DNA from: Neptunicoccus sediminis | GTDB taxonomy: Bacteria > Pseudomonadota > Alphaproteobacteria > Rhodobacterales > Rhodobacteraceae | Assembly: GCF_001719615.1 (NCBI RefSeq) | Contig: NZ_MDVX01000001.1 | Coordinates: 785,959 to 849,958 of the forward strand | Direction: 5' to 3' | DNA: 64,000 nt | In this document: positions 27,125 through 35,830 of the stretch, one piece after another | Layout of the letters: each line of letters opens with the position of its first letter | How positions within the stretch are numbered: the first letter of the stretch is position 1 | The notes under the pieces: generated by a model | The model's database searches: none | What the model was told of the DNA's origin: nothing | The model's input: the letters and a program-made list of their open reading frames with translations, nothing else | Program-made: the position numbers and the translations under genes

Positions 27125-28294
27125 ATGGCCGTGATCAACCGTATTGCAGAATATTTTGAAGACATGAAGGAATGGCGCCAGCATCTGCACGCCCATCCCG
27201 AACTGGACATGGACTGTCACCAGACCGCCGCGTTTGTTGTCGAAAAACTGCGCGCCTTTGGTGTCGATGAAATCCACGAAAAAATCGGGGTTAGCGGTGT
27301 GGTCGGCATCATCAACGGGCAGGGCGACGGGCCGACTATCGGTTTGCGGGCGGATATGGACGCGCTGCCCATGCCAGAGGAAACCGGGCTGCCCTACGCC
27401 AGCACGGTTGAAGGTATGATGCACGCCTGTGGCCATGACGGACATACGACCATGCTGCTGGGTGCGGCCCGCTATCTGGCTGAAACCCGCAAGTTTTCGG
27501 GGCGCGTGGCGCTGATCTTCCAGCCGGGCGAAGAAGGGTCCGGCGGTGCGCGGTTCATGGTAGAGGACGGGTTGATCGACAGGTTCAACATCTCGCAGGT
27601 GTTCGGCCAGCATTCCCTGCCAAAATCCCCCGTTGGTACGATTGAAACCTGTCCCGGTCCTTTGCTGGCAGCGGCAGATGACTTTGAAATTCACATCACA
27701 GGCGCGGGCGGGCATGCAGCCAGCCCCCATGAATCCGTTGATCCGGTGATGATCGCGGTCAATCTCTACCAGAATCTGCAATCCATCGTGACCCGCAATG
27801 TGGATCCGATCAAAACCGTGGTACTGTCCCTGACACAGATCCATGCCGGCACCACCCACAATGTGGTGCCTGAAACCGCTATGCTGGGCGGTACGGTGCG
27901 CAGCTTTGACAAGGATGTGCAGGCACTGGTGGTGGAGCGGATGAAGGCGATTGTTCACAGCACCGCAGAGATGATGGGCGGGTCCGCGCGGCTGACGTAT
28001 AACTATGGCTACCCTGCGACGATCAATGATCCGGTGAAAACCGAATTCGCCTGCGAGGTTGCCCGCGAAGTGGTCGGCGCGCCGAATGTCAAAGGCGACA
28101 TTGCCCCGACAATGGGGGCCGAGGATTTCTCGTTCATGCTGGAACAGGTGCCGGGCGCCTACTTCTATATTGGCAACGGTGACAGCGCCTATCTGCACCA
28201 CACGAAATACGATTTCAACGACGAGGCCAGCCCCGCCGGAGCCTCGGTTCTCGCACGGATCGTAGAGCGGGCGCAGCCCCTTGCCGCCAAGTGA
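27125..28294 (+). CDS. M20-family amidohydrolase (hippurate hydrolase-like)
   Basis: A 389-aa zinc peptidase-fold enzyme with IGLRADMDALPMPEETGLPY, MHACGHDGHTTMLLGAARYL, FQPGEEGSGGARFMVEDG and the C-terminal APTMGAEDFSFMLE. These include the metal-binding His, Glu and Asp positions of the M20D aminoacylase/hippuricase group. Likely role: removing an acyl group from an N-acyl amino acid. Substrate not assignable. The lid domain (VTGAGGHAASPH region) is intact. Confidence 0.92.
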   Translation: MAVINRIAEYFEDMKEWRQHLHAHPELDMDCHQTAAFVVEKLRAFGVDEIHEKIGVSGVVGIINGQGDGPTIGLRADMDALPMPEETGLPYASTVEGMMHACGHDGHTTMLLGAARYLAETRKFSGRVALIFQPGEEGSGGARFMVEDGLIDRFNISQVFGQHSLPKSPVGTIETCPGPLLAAADDFEIHITGAGGHAASPHESVDPVMIAVNLYQNLQSIVTRNVDPIKTVVLSLTQIHAGTTHNVVPETAMLGGTVRSFDKDVQALVVERMKAIVHSTAEMMGGSARLTYNYGYPATINDPVKTEFACEVAREVVGAPNVKGDIAPTMGAEDFSFMLEQVPGAYFYIGNGDSAYLHHTKYDFNDEASPAGASVLARIVERAQPLAAK

Positions 28295-28390
28295 TCCGGT
28301 TCACGAAACCTTGCGTCACGGAAATGGGCTTTGCTCTCCTGCGGTGGTCACACTAGGTTAGGCGGCAACAGGAAATTGAAGGAATAAATG

Positions 28391-29266
28391 ATGTCTAACG
28401 ACTATGTACCGCCAAAGGTTTGGGAATGGGATTCCGAAAGCGGCGGCCAGTTTGCCAGTATCAACCGGCCCATCGCAGGGCCAACCCATGACAAGGAGCT
28501 GCCCGTCGGCAAGCATCCGTTGCAGCTTTATTCGCTGGCGACACCCAATGGTGTCAAAGTCACGGTGATGTTGGAAGAACTGCTGGAGTCCGGTCACGCG
28601 GGGGCGGAATATGACGCCTGGCTAATAAAGATCGGGGACGGAGATCAGTTCGGCAGCGGCTTTGTCGATGTGAACCCGAACTCTAAAATTCCGGCACTGA
28701 TGGATCATTCCACAGAAAAACCGACCCGCGTTTTTGAAAGCGGGGCGATCCTGCTCTATCTCGCGGAAAAATTCGGAGCCTTCCTGCCAAGCGATCCCGC
28801 AGCGCGGACTGAAACCCTGTCTTGGCTGTTCTGGCAAATGGGCTCTGCGCCGTATCTGGGCGGCGGTTTTGGCCACTTCTACGCCTATGCACCGGAAAAG
28901 TTTGAATACCCGATCAACCGTTTTGCAATGGAAGTGAAGCGTCAACTGGATGTTCTGGACCGTCGTCTGGGCGAATCCGAATATCTGGGCGGTGCGGACT
29001 ATTCCATCGCGGATATTGCGAACTGGGCATGGTACGGAGTGCTGGCGCAGGGCAAGATCTATGAGGCAGGGGAATTCCTGCAAGTGGACAGCTATAAAAA
29101 CGTGCAACGTTGGCAAAAGGCCATTGCCGCCCGTCCTGCGGTACAGCGGGGGCGGATGGTAAACCGCGCTTCTGGTCCGCTGGAGGAACAATTGCGCGAA
29201 CGTCACGATGCGTCGGACTTTGAAACCCGCACGCAGGACAAGCTGGAACCGGCCGAAAACGCCTGA
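28391..29266 (+). CDS. yghU: YghU-like glutathione S-transferase family disulfide reductase
   Basis: A 291-aa protein very close in layout to E. coli YghU: VWEWDSESGGQFASINRPIAGPTHDKELPVGKHPLQLYSL, then TPNGVKVTVMLEELLESG, GDGDQFGSGFVDVNPNSKIPAL and the C-terminus RHDASDFETRTQDK. YghU-type enzymes bind two glutathiones and reduce disulfides or organic hydroperoxides. Two adjacent ATGs are possible (28388 and 28391); the second has better spacing from AGGA. It lies upstream of msrA, giving a small redox-repair neighbourhood. Confidence 0.93.
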   Translation: MSNDYVPPKVWEWDSESGGQFASINRPIAGPTHDKELPVGKHPLQLYSLATPNGVKVTVMLEELLESGHAGAEYDAWLIKIGDGDQFGSGFVDVNPNSKIPALMDHSTEKPTRVFESGAILLYLAEKFGAFLPSDPAARTETLSWLFWQMGSAPYLGGGFGHFYAYAPEKFEYPINRFAMEVKRQLDVLDRRLGESEYLGGADYSIADIANWAWYGVLAQGKIYEAGEFLQVDSYKNVQRWQKAIAARPAVQRGRMVNRASGPLEEQLRERHDASDFETRTQDKLEPAENA

Positions 29267-29347
29267 TCCGGCATCACAGTTCAGTGCAGGCGGCTGGAAA
29301 ATCCGCCTGTGCCCCCTACCTTTGGGTAACATATCAGGAGAATTGCC

Positions 29348-29995
29348 ATGCTGTTTTCGTCAAAGCCCACCACCATTCCCGCGCCCGCAGACTGTCTGCC
29401 GGGGCGTGCAAGCGAATTGCCAACTGCCGAGATGCACTTCGTCAACGGACGCCCGCTGAAAGGGCCGATCCCCGATGGATTTGAACAGGCCGTTTTCGGC
29501 ATGGGCTGTTTCTGGGGTGTGGAACGCCTGTTCTGGAAGCTTGACGGCGTCTGGTCCACGATGGTGGGCTATGCGGGCGGATCAACCCCCAACGCCACCT
29601 ATGAAGAGGTTTGCAGCGGGCGGACCGGACACAACGAAGTGGTGCGCGTGATCTATGACCCTTCGGTGATCAGCTATGAACAATTGCTGACTGTCTTTTG
29701 GGAAGGGCACGACCCGACACAGGGTATGGCGCAGGGCAATGACCGTGGCACCCAGTACCGCAGCGGGATTTATACGTTCTCTGATGAACAACAGGCGCTG
29801 GCCGAACAAACCCGAGAAGCCTTTCAGCCGCGCCTGCGCGAAAAAGGTTATGGCCAGATTACAACCGAAATCCTGCCCGCGCCGACATTCTATTACGCCG
29901 AGGATTACCACCAGCAATATCTGGCAAAAAATCCGGCGGGCTATTGCGGGATCGGTGGCACAGGTGTGACCTGTCCGATTGGCGTCGGTGCCTGA
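29348..29995 (+). CDS. msrA: peptide methionine (S)-S-oxide reductase MsrA
   Basis: A 215-aa enzyme reducing methionine-S-sulfoxide in proteins. The active site [13 protein letters not shown] lies near residues 49-61, followed by [27 protein letters not shown] and the conserved [26 protein letters not shown]. The resolving cysteine is probably the one in [12 protein letters not shown] near the C-terminus. The long N-terminal extension (about 45 residues) is typical of the YghU-neighbour type. Followed by its own terminator. Confidence 0.96.
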   Translation: MLFSSKPTTIPAPADCLPGRASELPTAEMHFVNGRPLKGPIPDGFEQAVFGMGCFWGVERLFWKLDGVWSTMVGYAGGSTPNATYEEVCSGRTGHNEVVRVIYDPSVISYEQLLTVFWEGHDPTQGMAQGNDRGTQYRSGIYTFSDEQQALAEQTREAFQPRLREKGYGQITTEILPAPTFYYAEDYHQQYLAKNPAGYCGIGGTGVTCPIGVGA

Positions 29996-30027
29996 CCACC
30001 GCGACACCGGTGACTAAGATTGATTAT

Positions 30028-30060
30028 GACCGGATGCAGTAATCTGTGTCCGGTCTTTTC
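30028..30060 (+). terminator. rho-independent terminator after msrA
   Basis: GACCGGA (30028-30034) pairs with TCCGGTC (30049-30055), followed by TTTTC. It lies 33 bp after the msrA stop. Confidence 0.75.
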
Positions 30061-30160
30061 TGTTCAGGCGGAGGGGCCTGATCCGCGGACCATTCGGGCA
30101 TGACGCTTGACGATGCGCCTTCACTTACCTAATCGGAACACAACGATAGGAGCCTGCAAA

Positions 30161-31033
30161 ATGCCGACATTTACTGCCCTGACCACACTCAGAGACAAAT
30201 CCCGCGCCGAAGCCCTTGCCGAAGCCTGTGAGGATCTGATCCCCGAACCGACAGGGGTGGGCGTGTTTGAAGTGGAAGACGGCAGCGGCACATGGGAAGT
30301 CGGGGCCTATTTCATTGAACAACCGGACGATATTGCCCTCTCCCTGCTGGCAGCGGCCCATGACGCGAAACCCTTTGCGATCTCGGAATTGCCCGAAACC
30401 GACTGGGTGGCCCATGTGCGTCGCGAACTGGCACCGATCCGTGCGGGGCGATTCTTTTTATACGGCAGCCACGATGCCGATCAGGTGCCGCAGGATAGCG
30501 TGCCCCTGCTGATAGAGGCGGCAATGGCCTTTGGCACTGGACACCACGGCACCACGCAGGGGTGTTTGCAGGCGTTGCACGATCTGGATACCAAGGGCTT
30601 TCATGGCCGCAATGTGATTGATGTGGGGTGCGGAACTGCGGTTCTGGCTATGGCGGCTGCGAAAATATGGCAGGGCTCTGTGCTGGCCAGCGACATTGAC
30701 GAAGTGGCCACAGACACCGCTGCGGCCAATGTGGTCTGCAACGATCTGGACGGACGTGTGGAAATTGTCACATGCGCCGGTTTTGACCACCCGCGGCTGC
30801 GGGAACAAGCGCCTTATGATCTGATCTTTGCTAACATCCTGAAAGGCCCGCTGATTGCGCTGGCACCGGACATGGGCGAAAGCTGCGCCGCGGATGGTTA
30901 TGTCATCCTTTCGGGGCTGCTGAATGAACAGGCGGACGATGTGAAAGCCGCCTACACCGCGCAGGGATTCGCACTGGTGGATCACCTGATTGTTGGTGAA
31001 TGGTCAACGCTCTGTTTACAGAAGCGCCCTTAA
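30161..31033 (+). CDS. prmA: ribosomal protein L11 methyltransferase PrmA
   Basis: A 290-aa S-adenosylmethionine-dependent methyltransferase modifying L11 lysines. The substrate-recognition domain fills residues 1-110. The SAM-binding motif is NVIDVGCGTAVLAMAAAK, the acidic motif SDIDEVATDTAAANV, and the family-specific FANILKGPLIALAP follows. AFGTGHHGTTQGCLQAL also matches. The start at 30161 is preceded by ATAGGAG; the earlier in-frame ATG at 30107 lies in the terminator-promoter gap and is less likely. Confidence 0.93.
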   Translation: MPTFTALTTLRDKSRAEALAEACEDLIPEPTGVGVFEVEDGSGTWEVGAYFIEQPDDIALSLLAAAHDAKPFAISELPETDWVAHVRRELAPIRAGRFFLYGSHDADQVPQDSVPLLIEAAMAFGTGHHGTTQGCLQALHDLDTKGFHGRNVIDVGCGTAVLAMAAAKIWQGSVLASDIDEVATDTAAANVVCNDLDGRVEIVTCAGFDHPRLREQAPYDLIFANILKGPLIALAPDMGESCAADGYVILSGLLNEQADDVKAAYTAQGFALVDHLIVGEWSTLCLQKRP

Positions 31034-31233
31034 TCTGCCCAGATTTTGCCCCAATTCGCGTCTAATTTTATCTAAGCAGTTTGCATCGCCGTGGTTGAGG
31101 CAAAGCGGCCTCAGGTTTCCCGTCGATTAACACATTGGTCTGTGTGTGCTTGCAGATGTGTAAGGGCGCGGGTTGCAGACTGCACGACATGCAAAAAGCA
31201 TGGATATTTACGTGTAGTTGGGATTTGAGTGGT

Positions 31234-31548
31234 ATGACCGAGGATAGAAAAACGTTTGAGAAACGCATTGCGCGGCTGGATCCGGATTTCAAACCGACGA
31301 TCTGGCGCAAGTGGCAGCGACGTCCCCGTCGCAAGATCCATATCCCCCTGGCCCGTACCGCGCTGTTCATGCTGATGTTCTATGGAACCGTCACTGTCAC
31401 CAAAGTCGTGATGATTCAGGAACTGGGACCGCAGGGCTATGAGGCAAAAGTCGCGCAACTGGCGTCGGGACCGGATGCCTCGCGGATTGCTGCAAAGCTG
31501 CTCGGGCGTGATCCGGTGCTGGCCTATGTGGAAGGCAACTTCCTCTAA
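31234..31548 (+). CDS. hypothetical single-pass membrane protein
   Basis: A 104-aa protein starting MTEDRKTFEKRIARLDPDFKP, with a very basic stretch WRKWQRRPRRKIHIP just before one hydrophobic helix (TALFMLMFYGTVTVTKVVMIQEL, residues about 42-65). By the positive-inside rule the N-terminus is cytosolic. The C-terminal tail QGYEAKVAQLASGPDASRIAAKLLGRDPV is soluble. Family recognised only as a conserved Rhodobacterales hypothetical. A strong terminator follows. Confidence 0.65.
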   Translation: MTEDRKTFEKRIARLDPDFKPTIWRKWQRRPRRKIHIPLARTALFMLMFYGTVTVTKVVMIQELGPQGYEAKVAQLASGPDASRIAAKLLGRDPVLAYVEGNFL

Positions 31549-31571
31549 CCCAAATCCGTTTCGCTACGCAT

Positions 31572-31603
31572 AAGGGCGACCCTGATGGGGTGCGCCCTTT
31601 TTT
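31572..31603 (+). terminator. rho-independent terminator
   Basis: AAGGGCG pairs with CGCCCTT and runs into TTTTTT, 24 bp after the hypothetical membrane protein stop. Confidence 0.85.
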
Positions 31604-31633
31604 CATGTCCGCATCGCGAAAGGGCGCAGACAC

Positions 31634-31723
31634 AAAAAAGACCGCTGTGGGAGGACAGCGGCCTTTTTCATTTGCGGCCGAATAGCCGCTGGAAAGAAGC
31701 GCATCACAGGGAGGAAAATGCGC
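31634..31723 (-). ncRNA. DUF1127-linked two-hairpin RNA with CCTCCC loops (CcsR-like)
   Basis: Just downstream of a DUF1127 gene, the minus strand holds two hairpins. The first (31723-31699) has a perfect stem GCGCAT/ATGCGC and a 13-nt loop TTTCCTCCCTGTG. The second (31661-31642) has stem CCGCTGT/ACAGCGG... read as ACAGCGG partner arms around a 6-nt loop that is exactly CCTCCC, and ends in a T-run, so it is also a rho-independent terminator. Two hairpins each displaying CCTCCC copy the unit design of the array at 20.7-21.0 kb. It may be released from the DUF1127 mRNA 3' end. Confidence 0.7.
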
Positions 31724-31739
31724 CGCTTTGTTCCTACGC

Positions 31740-31949
31740 TCAGAAGCGTGTCGGGATGGAGTCAAGATCGCCCCGGATCAGGCCGATGTCGTTCAGTTCA
31801 CGATCGGACAGTTGGGACAGGATGTTGACGGTTTTGCGCTTTGTGTTCCACTCTACGATTGCAGCGAATGCTGCTTCGAGACGTGCAACAACAGTGTGTG
31901 TCGCAATGGCACCAAAAGGAGCCACGTATGTGTTGGGAGCCAGGGCCAT
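31740..31949 (-). CDS. DUF1127 protein
   Basis: A 69-aa basic protein MALAPNTYVAPFGAIATHTV and onward, with the DUF1127 core ILSQLSDRELNDIGLIRGDL near the C-terminus. The ribosome-binding site AAGGAA precedes the ATG at 31949; the longer frame to 32066 would include the candidate promoter and is rejected. DUF1127 proteins in alphaproteobacteria bind RNA and influence phosphate, carbon and stress regulation. Its transcript appears to continue into the two-hairpin RNA. Confidence 0.85.
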   Translation of the reverse strand: MALAPNTYVAPFGAIATHTVVARLEAAFAAIVEWNTKRKTVNILSQLSDRELNDIGLIRGDLDSIPTRF

Positions 31950-32001
31950 GATAACATTCCTTATAAGTGAAAGACGCAGCGCGTCGGTTCGTCTGAGCCC
32001 C

Positions 32002-32029
32002 AGATAGGCCGCCGGTCCCGCGCTTTCAA
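32002..32029 (-). promoter_or_regulatory. candidate heat-shock-type (RpoH) promoter for DUF1127 gene
   Basis: On the minus strand TTGAAA (32029-32024) is followed after 15 nt by CCTATCT (32008-32002), close to the alphaproteobacterial RpoH pattern. It lies 52 bp upstream of the DUF1127 ATG, nearly the same distance as at the other locus. Confidence 0.45.
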
Positions 32030-32419
32030 ATGTCAAAATCGCATAGCTGAACTGCCTGTTTTGCATGGCTGAATCCCGATGTCGCTTTTGGATTATTTCC
32101 CGCTGAAAAGGCCCCGTTTTCGCCGGTTCATGTCGTTTTCAGAACAGGTGCGAGGGGCGGCGGGATTGAAACAATTTTAGGGACATCAGCCCTTGAAGGA
32201 GTGCCACAGGGTTGCGTGTCTTTTCCGTCACAGGCAGTTCCGTGGGACGGGGATGAAAACCGACTTCTTATCATCCGAAACCGCCTCGCGGGATTTTTCA
32301 GTCCGGCCGATGTGCGAATCAACCGGACGGGCGTTTGCGTATTCCGCTTGGCGGATGTTCTTGTTTCGTGCTACGACTTGCAAAAATAACAACAAGAGCA
32401 GCGACAAGGCGGGGCAGCG
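32030..32419. other. intergenic stretch upstream of ruvC, no gene seen
   Basis: About 390 bp between the DUF1127 promoter and ruvC. Short overlapping frames on both strands show no recognisable protein. The plus-strand promoter of ruvC must lie here but was not identified. Confidence 0.5.
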
Positions 32420-32944
32420 ATGCGCGTTATTGGAATCGATCCGGGGTTACGCAATCTGGGTTGGGGTATTGTAGATGTGGCGGGCACGCGGGTGTCCCAT
32501 GTGGCCAACGGGATCTGCAAATCCACCTCCGGCGGTCCGCTGGCCCAACGGTTGCTCAGCCTGCACAGCCAGCTTGAAGACGTGATCCGGCGCCACCTGC
32601 CGACGACATCGGCGGTTGAGAATACATTCGTGAACAAGGATGGCGCTGGCACGCTAAAGCTCGGTCAGGCGCGGGGGATCTGCTTGCTGGTTCCGGCACA
32701 ATTCGGGCTGGACGTGGCGGAATATGCGCCCAATGCGGTTAAAAAAGTCGTGGTCGGTGTGGGTCATGCGGATAAGAAGCAGGTGCTTCATATGGTGAAG
32801 ATGCAGCTTGGCGGGATTGATCCGGTCGGGCCGGATGCGGCGGATGCGCTGGCGATTGCCCTGTGCCACGCCCATCATGCTCAATTTTCAGGGCGGCTTG
32901 ATGCGGCACTGGCCAAGGCGGAAACGCGAAAGGGGGCCGCATGA
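32420..32944 (+). CDS. ruvC: crossover junction endodeoxyribonuclease RuvC
   Basis: A 174-aa Holliday-junction resolvase. The catalytic acids appear in [18 protein letters not shown], in [11 protein letters not shown] and in [17 protein letters not shown]. It cuts four-way junctions after branch migration by RuvAB. Its stop overlaps the ruvA start (ATGA). Confidence 0.96.
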   Translation: MRVIGIDPGLRNLGWGIVDVAGTRVSHVANGICKSTSGGPLAQRLLSLHSQLEDVIRRHLPTTSAVENTFVNKDGAGTLKLGQARGICLLVPAQFGLDVAEYAPNAVKKVVVGVGHADKKQVLHMVKMQLGGIDPVGPDAADALAIALCHAHHAQFSGRLDAALAKAETRKGAA

Positions 32945-33627
32945 TCGGCAAGATAACAGGGCGGGTAGACTTTAAGGCAGCAGATCATGTGCTGGTCGAT
33001 GTGCAGGGGGTCGGTTATCTGGTCTTTTGCTCCGAGCGCACCTTATCGTCGCTGCCCCCGAAAGGCGGTGTTGTCGCGCTATACACCGATCTGCTGGTGC
33101 GCGAGGATAACCTGCAACTTTTCGGTTTTCTGACGCTGGCGGAAAAAGAGTGGCACCGGTTGTTAACCAGTGTGCAGGGGGTCGGGGCCAAAGTCGGACT
33201 GGCTATCGCCGGAACGCTGGGTGTGGAGGGGGTCAGCCGCGCCATCACCCTTGGCGATGTGGCCGCCGTCAAAGCGGCCCCCGGTGTGGGGCCGAAGCTG
33301 GCACAGCGGATCGTGGTGGAACTGAAGGACAAGGCAGCCAGTGTGATTGCGATGGGGGCGCAGGGGTCCGAACAGGTGCAGGTCGATGATTCTGTGGTGA
33401 TTGAAGCTCCGGTAGCAACAAGTGCGCCCGCTGAACCGGCTGGGGCTGTGTCAGCCGGAGCCGCCTCTGCGGGGGCGCAAGCGGATGCCCTGTCAGCGCT
33501 TGTGAATCTTGGCTACGGTCATGGGGATGCAGCAATGGCCGTGGCGCAGGCGGGTGGTGACGCCCCCGAAGCGGACAGCGGTGCGCTGATCAAGGCAGCC
33601 TTGCGGTTGCTGGCGCCGAAAGCTTAA
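32941..33627 (+). CDS. ruvA: Holliday junction branch-migration protein RuvA
   Basis: A 228-aa protein. The OB-fold domain I is [20 protein letters not shown]; domain II has helix-hairpin-helix motifs [14 protein letters not shown] and [19 protein letters not shown]; after an Ala-rich linker comes the C-terminal domain III that contacts RuvB ([16 protein letters not shown]). Complete. Normally ruvB follows immediately, but here the next sequence is unrelated accessory DNA. Confidence 0.96.
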   Translation: MIGKITGRVDFKAADHVLVDVQGVGYLVFCSERTLSSLPPKGGVVALYTDLLVREDNLQLFGFLTLAEKEWHRLLTSVQGVGAKVGLAIAGTLGVEGVSRAITLGDVAAVKAAPGVGPKLAQRIVVELKDKAASVIAMGAQGSEQVQVDDSVVIEAPVATSAPAEPAGAVSAGAASAGAQADALSALVNLGYGHGDAAMAVAQAGGDAPEADSGALIKAALRLLAPKA

Positions 33628-34059
33628 GTCGTGCGGCACACGGGCCGGTTGGAAAAAAGTGCCTCCGGCGGTCATATCGTCAAGACCATAATGTATATTA
33701 TTACTTGGTCGGAGTTCATAAGATACAAAAAGCATCTACAAATTTATCTTACTTTTCGCGGTTGAAGAATTGCTTTCGCATAGCAGTCGGTAACTCAGAC
33801 ACATCGCTTCTCAAACGGTTTCCATCATGCATTGGCGGAAATGGTGTTTTTTTGATGTATTACTGTGTCGTCGGAAACCACGGTGCGGAGAACCGACTTT
33901 CGCTGGGACCAGTGCGCAGGAAGCGGAATTTTCAATATTACTCGAACGGCCCTTAGCGGACGTTCACCAAGTTCGACGGCAATACACTGCAGCATTTGCA
34001 CAGCAGACATTGATCGAGGTCATATCATTTTGCCTCACCCTATCGCCTAACCCAAAGGA
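33628..34059. other. AT-rich boundary region with no gene seen
   Basis: Immediately after ruvA the composition turns AT-richer and codon structure disappears. Short frames on both strands have no recognisable domain. This is the likely junction between core genome and the accessory segment. No tRNA or obvious attachment repeat was found. Confidence 0.55.
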
Positions 34060-34530
34060 CTATTCTTTCGAAGGCCTTGGCAAATTGACGTTCACCTTCA
34101 TGTGCTTCGCTAATTTCAAAATACTCTCGCTCTTTTCTTCGACAACACTTTGCTCAGTCAGAACTTGTTCAAAAGCCCCAAGCGCATTGTGATCTGTCGA
34201 ATCCAAGTGCTTTTTGAATGACGGCGCAAAAGGAATCAGTGTTTTAAGTTCCGAGTATCGATGATACCGAGACCAGTTTTGTCAATACTACGGTCGAGGC
34301 ACTTTCAAGATCTTTACTTTCCAGTACCAACTTTGTTAAGTCCGGCAACTCCTTGGCCGTCTTCACAAACGTTTCTGGTGTGTAATCAGCGGCTGCAAAT
34401 TTTTGTGCGATAGACTGTATAATTTGCTGCTTTGTGGTTTGATTTACTACACCAAGTAGTTGGTCGCCCATTCTTGCGGTTACTTCACCGCTGCCAGAGA
34501 GTAGACCGAGGTAGTGGTCCTCAAATTGAA
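34060..34530 (-). pseudogene. broken gene of unknown function (frameshifted, IS-truncated)
   Basis: Two overlapping minus-strand frames read as one protein split by a frameshift. The upstream part (DQLLGVVNQTTKQQIIQSIAQKF and onward) stops at 34244. The downstream frame continues with SELKTLIPFAPSFKKHLD to a stop at 34060. The upstream frame is open into the IS fragment at about 34530, so the 5' part was lost to the insertion. Family not recognised. Confidence 0.45.
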
Positions 34531-34830
34531 GTGGTCCCAGAAAACTGGACAGTCGCTTAAGGTGTATCCCAAACCTTTGAAGGGATACGAGAATGGCGAA
34601 GCGCCGGAATTTTACAGATCAGTTTAAGGCCAAGATGGCGCTGGAAGCGTTGCGCGGTGACAAGACCGTGCAGGAGATCGCAGCGAAGCATCAGTTGCAC
34701 CCAAACCAGGTCAGCACATGGAAACGGCAGGCCATCGACGGGATGGCCGATGTGTTCTCTGGCGGGAAGCAAAGCGGCCCAACTGAAGCAGAGGTCAAGG
34801 AACTGCACGCCAAGATCGGGAGGTTGGCGG
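34530..34830 (+). mobile_element. IS3-family insertion sequence remnant (truncated orfA)
   Basis: A left end resembling IS3-type termini (TGGTCCCAGAAAACTGGACA, about 34535) precedes a frame starting at 34593: MAKRRNFTDQFKAKMALEAL, then VQEIAAKHQLHPNQVSTWK, a helix-turn-helix OrfA. Similarity ends abruptly after ELHAKIGRLAV near 34829, where orfA should continue and orfB follow. The remaining 70 codons of the open frame are unrelated, so the element is a dead fragment. The 150 bp up to the IclR gene hold another unrecognised C-terminal scrap. Confidence 0.85.
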
Positions 34831-34980
34831 TTGTAGTGATTCAGATCTCGATGTCGCGTGGCAGGGGAACGAATGGTTCTTTCGTTTCTTCATTTTGGAC
34901 CATTTCTCTCGTTATGCGATACACCTTAACGACGGGCTCGAATTTCCGCGACCACCTCTATAGGGTAAATCCCGCCAGAC

Positions 34981-35781
34981 TTATAACAAACCGGCAACAC
35001 ACAGGTGTTGGGAAAGACGCGATGCGGCATTGGATAGAACCAAGCTTATTCGTTGTCTACCTTCGCTGGAAAATTCAGGATTCAAACCCACAACACTGAC
35101 AACCGCAGCGACTTTGCCTTCCTCATTGCGAACTGTGTGCGCTTGCGCACTTAGACCCTCAATGATGTCATCTTTTGAAAAAGCTTCATTTGATCCGCGG
35201 AGTTCTTTGACAATCCCAGACAATTCTGAGGCATCCGTAATCGTGCGCGGATTTGCAGAAGGTAATTTCTTTTGGAGGTACGTGTCGCAGTCTTCCGGTG
35301 ACATATGAGCCAATAGCAATTTGGGTCCAGCACCCTGATTGTATGGCCGCACCTCTCCGATGTTCCAGAGTTGCACCTGAACGGGTGGGTCGATGACAGC
35401 CCTGGCGACACATAACGCTCCTTCTTTGCCCGGTGTCGCAAGAAAGACAAGACAGTTGGTTTCAACTGAAACCTGTCGCAAAATGGGTTCGGCTATCTGA
35501 CGCAGATCATGTTGACCCGGCACACTTGCTGCTAGGGACAACAGATCAAACCCGAGCCAGTATTGTCGCGAGCCCGGATCATGGACGATCATATCGCACT
35601 CTATCAGCGTACCCAAAATTCGCAGGGCAGTCGCCTTATCAAGCCCGGTCGCCTTTGCGATTTCGGTCAATGTCAGCTTGGGCTTTGCGGGATTAAATGA
35701 CCGCATAACAGAAACCGCCCGTTCGATTGCTCTTACTTTCGGCATTCCCGAACCGGGAGTTTTTTGAGCAGTTTCTGTCAT
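34981..35781 (-). CDS. IclR-family transcriptional regulator
   Basis: A 266-aa regulator. The winged helix spans residues about 15-75 (AIERAVSVMRSFNPAKPKLT, LTEIAKATGLDKATALRIL); the effector-binding domain follows (FLATPGKEGALCVARAVID, GAGPKLLLAH, VVGLNPEF). It is the last gene of an eight-gene minus-strand operon, 49 bp after the lyase gene. The palindrome before the operon's first gene resembles IclR-type (KdgR-like) operators, so it probably autoregulates the operon in response to a pathway carboxylate. Confidence 0.92.
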   Translation of the reverse strand: MTETAQKTPGSGMPKVRAIERAVSVMRSFNPAKPKLTLTEIAKATGLDKATALRILGTLIECDMIVHDPGSRQYWLGFDLLSLAASVPGQHDLRQIAEPILRQVSVETNCLVFLATPGKEGALCVARAVIDPPVQVQLWNIGEVRPYNQGAGPKLLLAHMSPEDCDTYLQKKLPSANPRTITDASELSGIVKELRGSNEAFSKDDIIEGLSAQAHTVRNEEGKVAAVVSVVGLNPEFSSEGRQRISLVLSNAASRLSQHLCVAGLL

Positions 35782-35830
35782 TAGGGCTTCGATCCTCCAG
35801 GGTCACAAAAACATGAAGTTCTACTGCGAA

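Noticed and set aside
33628..34060. Possible tRNA or attachment site at the ruvA boundary
   Set aside because: No cloverleaf-compatible sequence and no matching repeat near the integrase end was seen; the other end of the element is outside the window.
34831..34980. Frame reading WFFRFFILDHFSRYAIHLND between the IS3 fragment and the IclR gene
   Set aside because: It looks like the tail of some protein but has no start, no upstream continuation and no recognised family.
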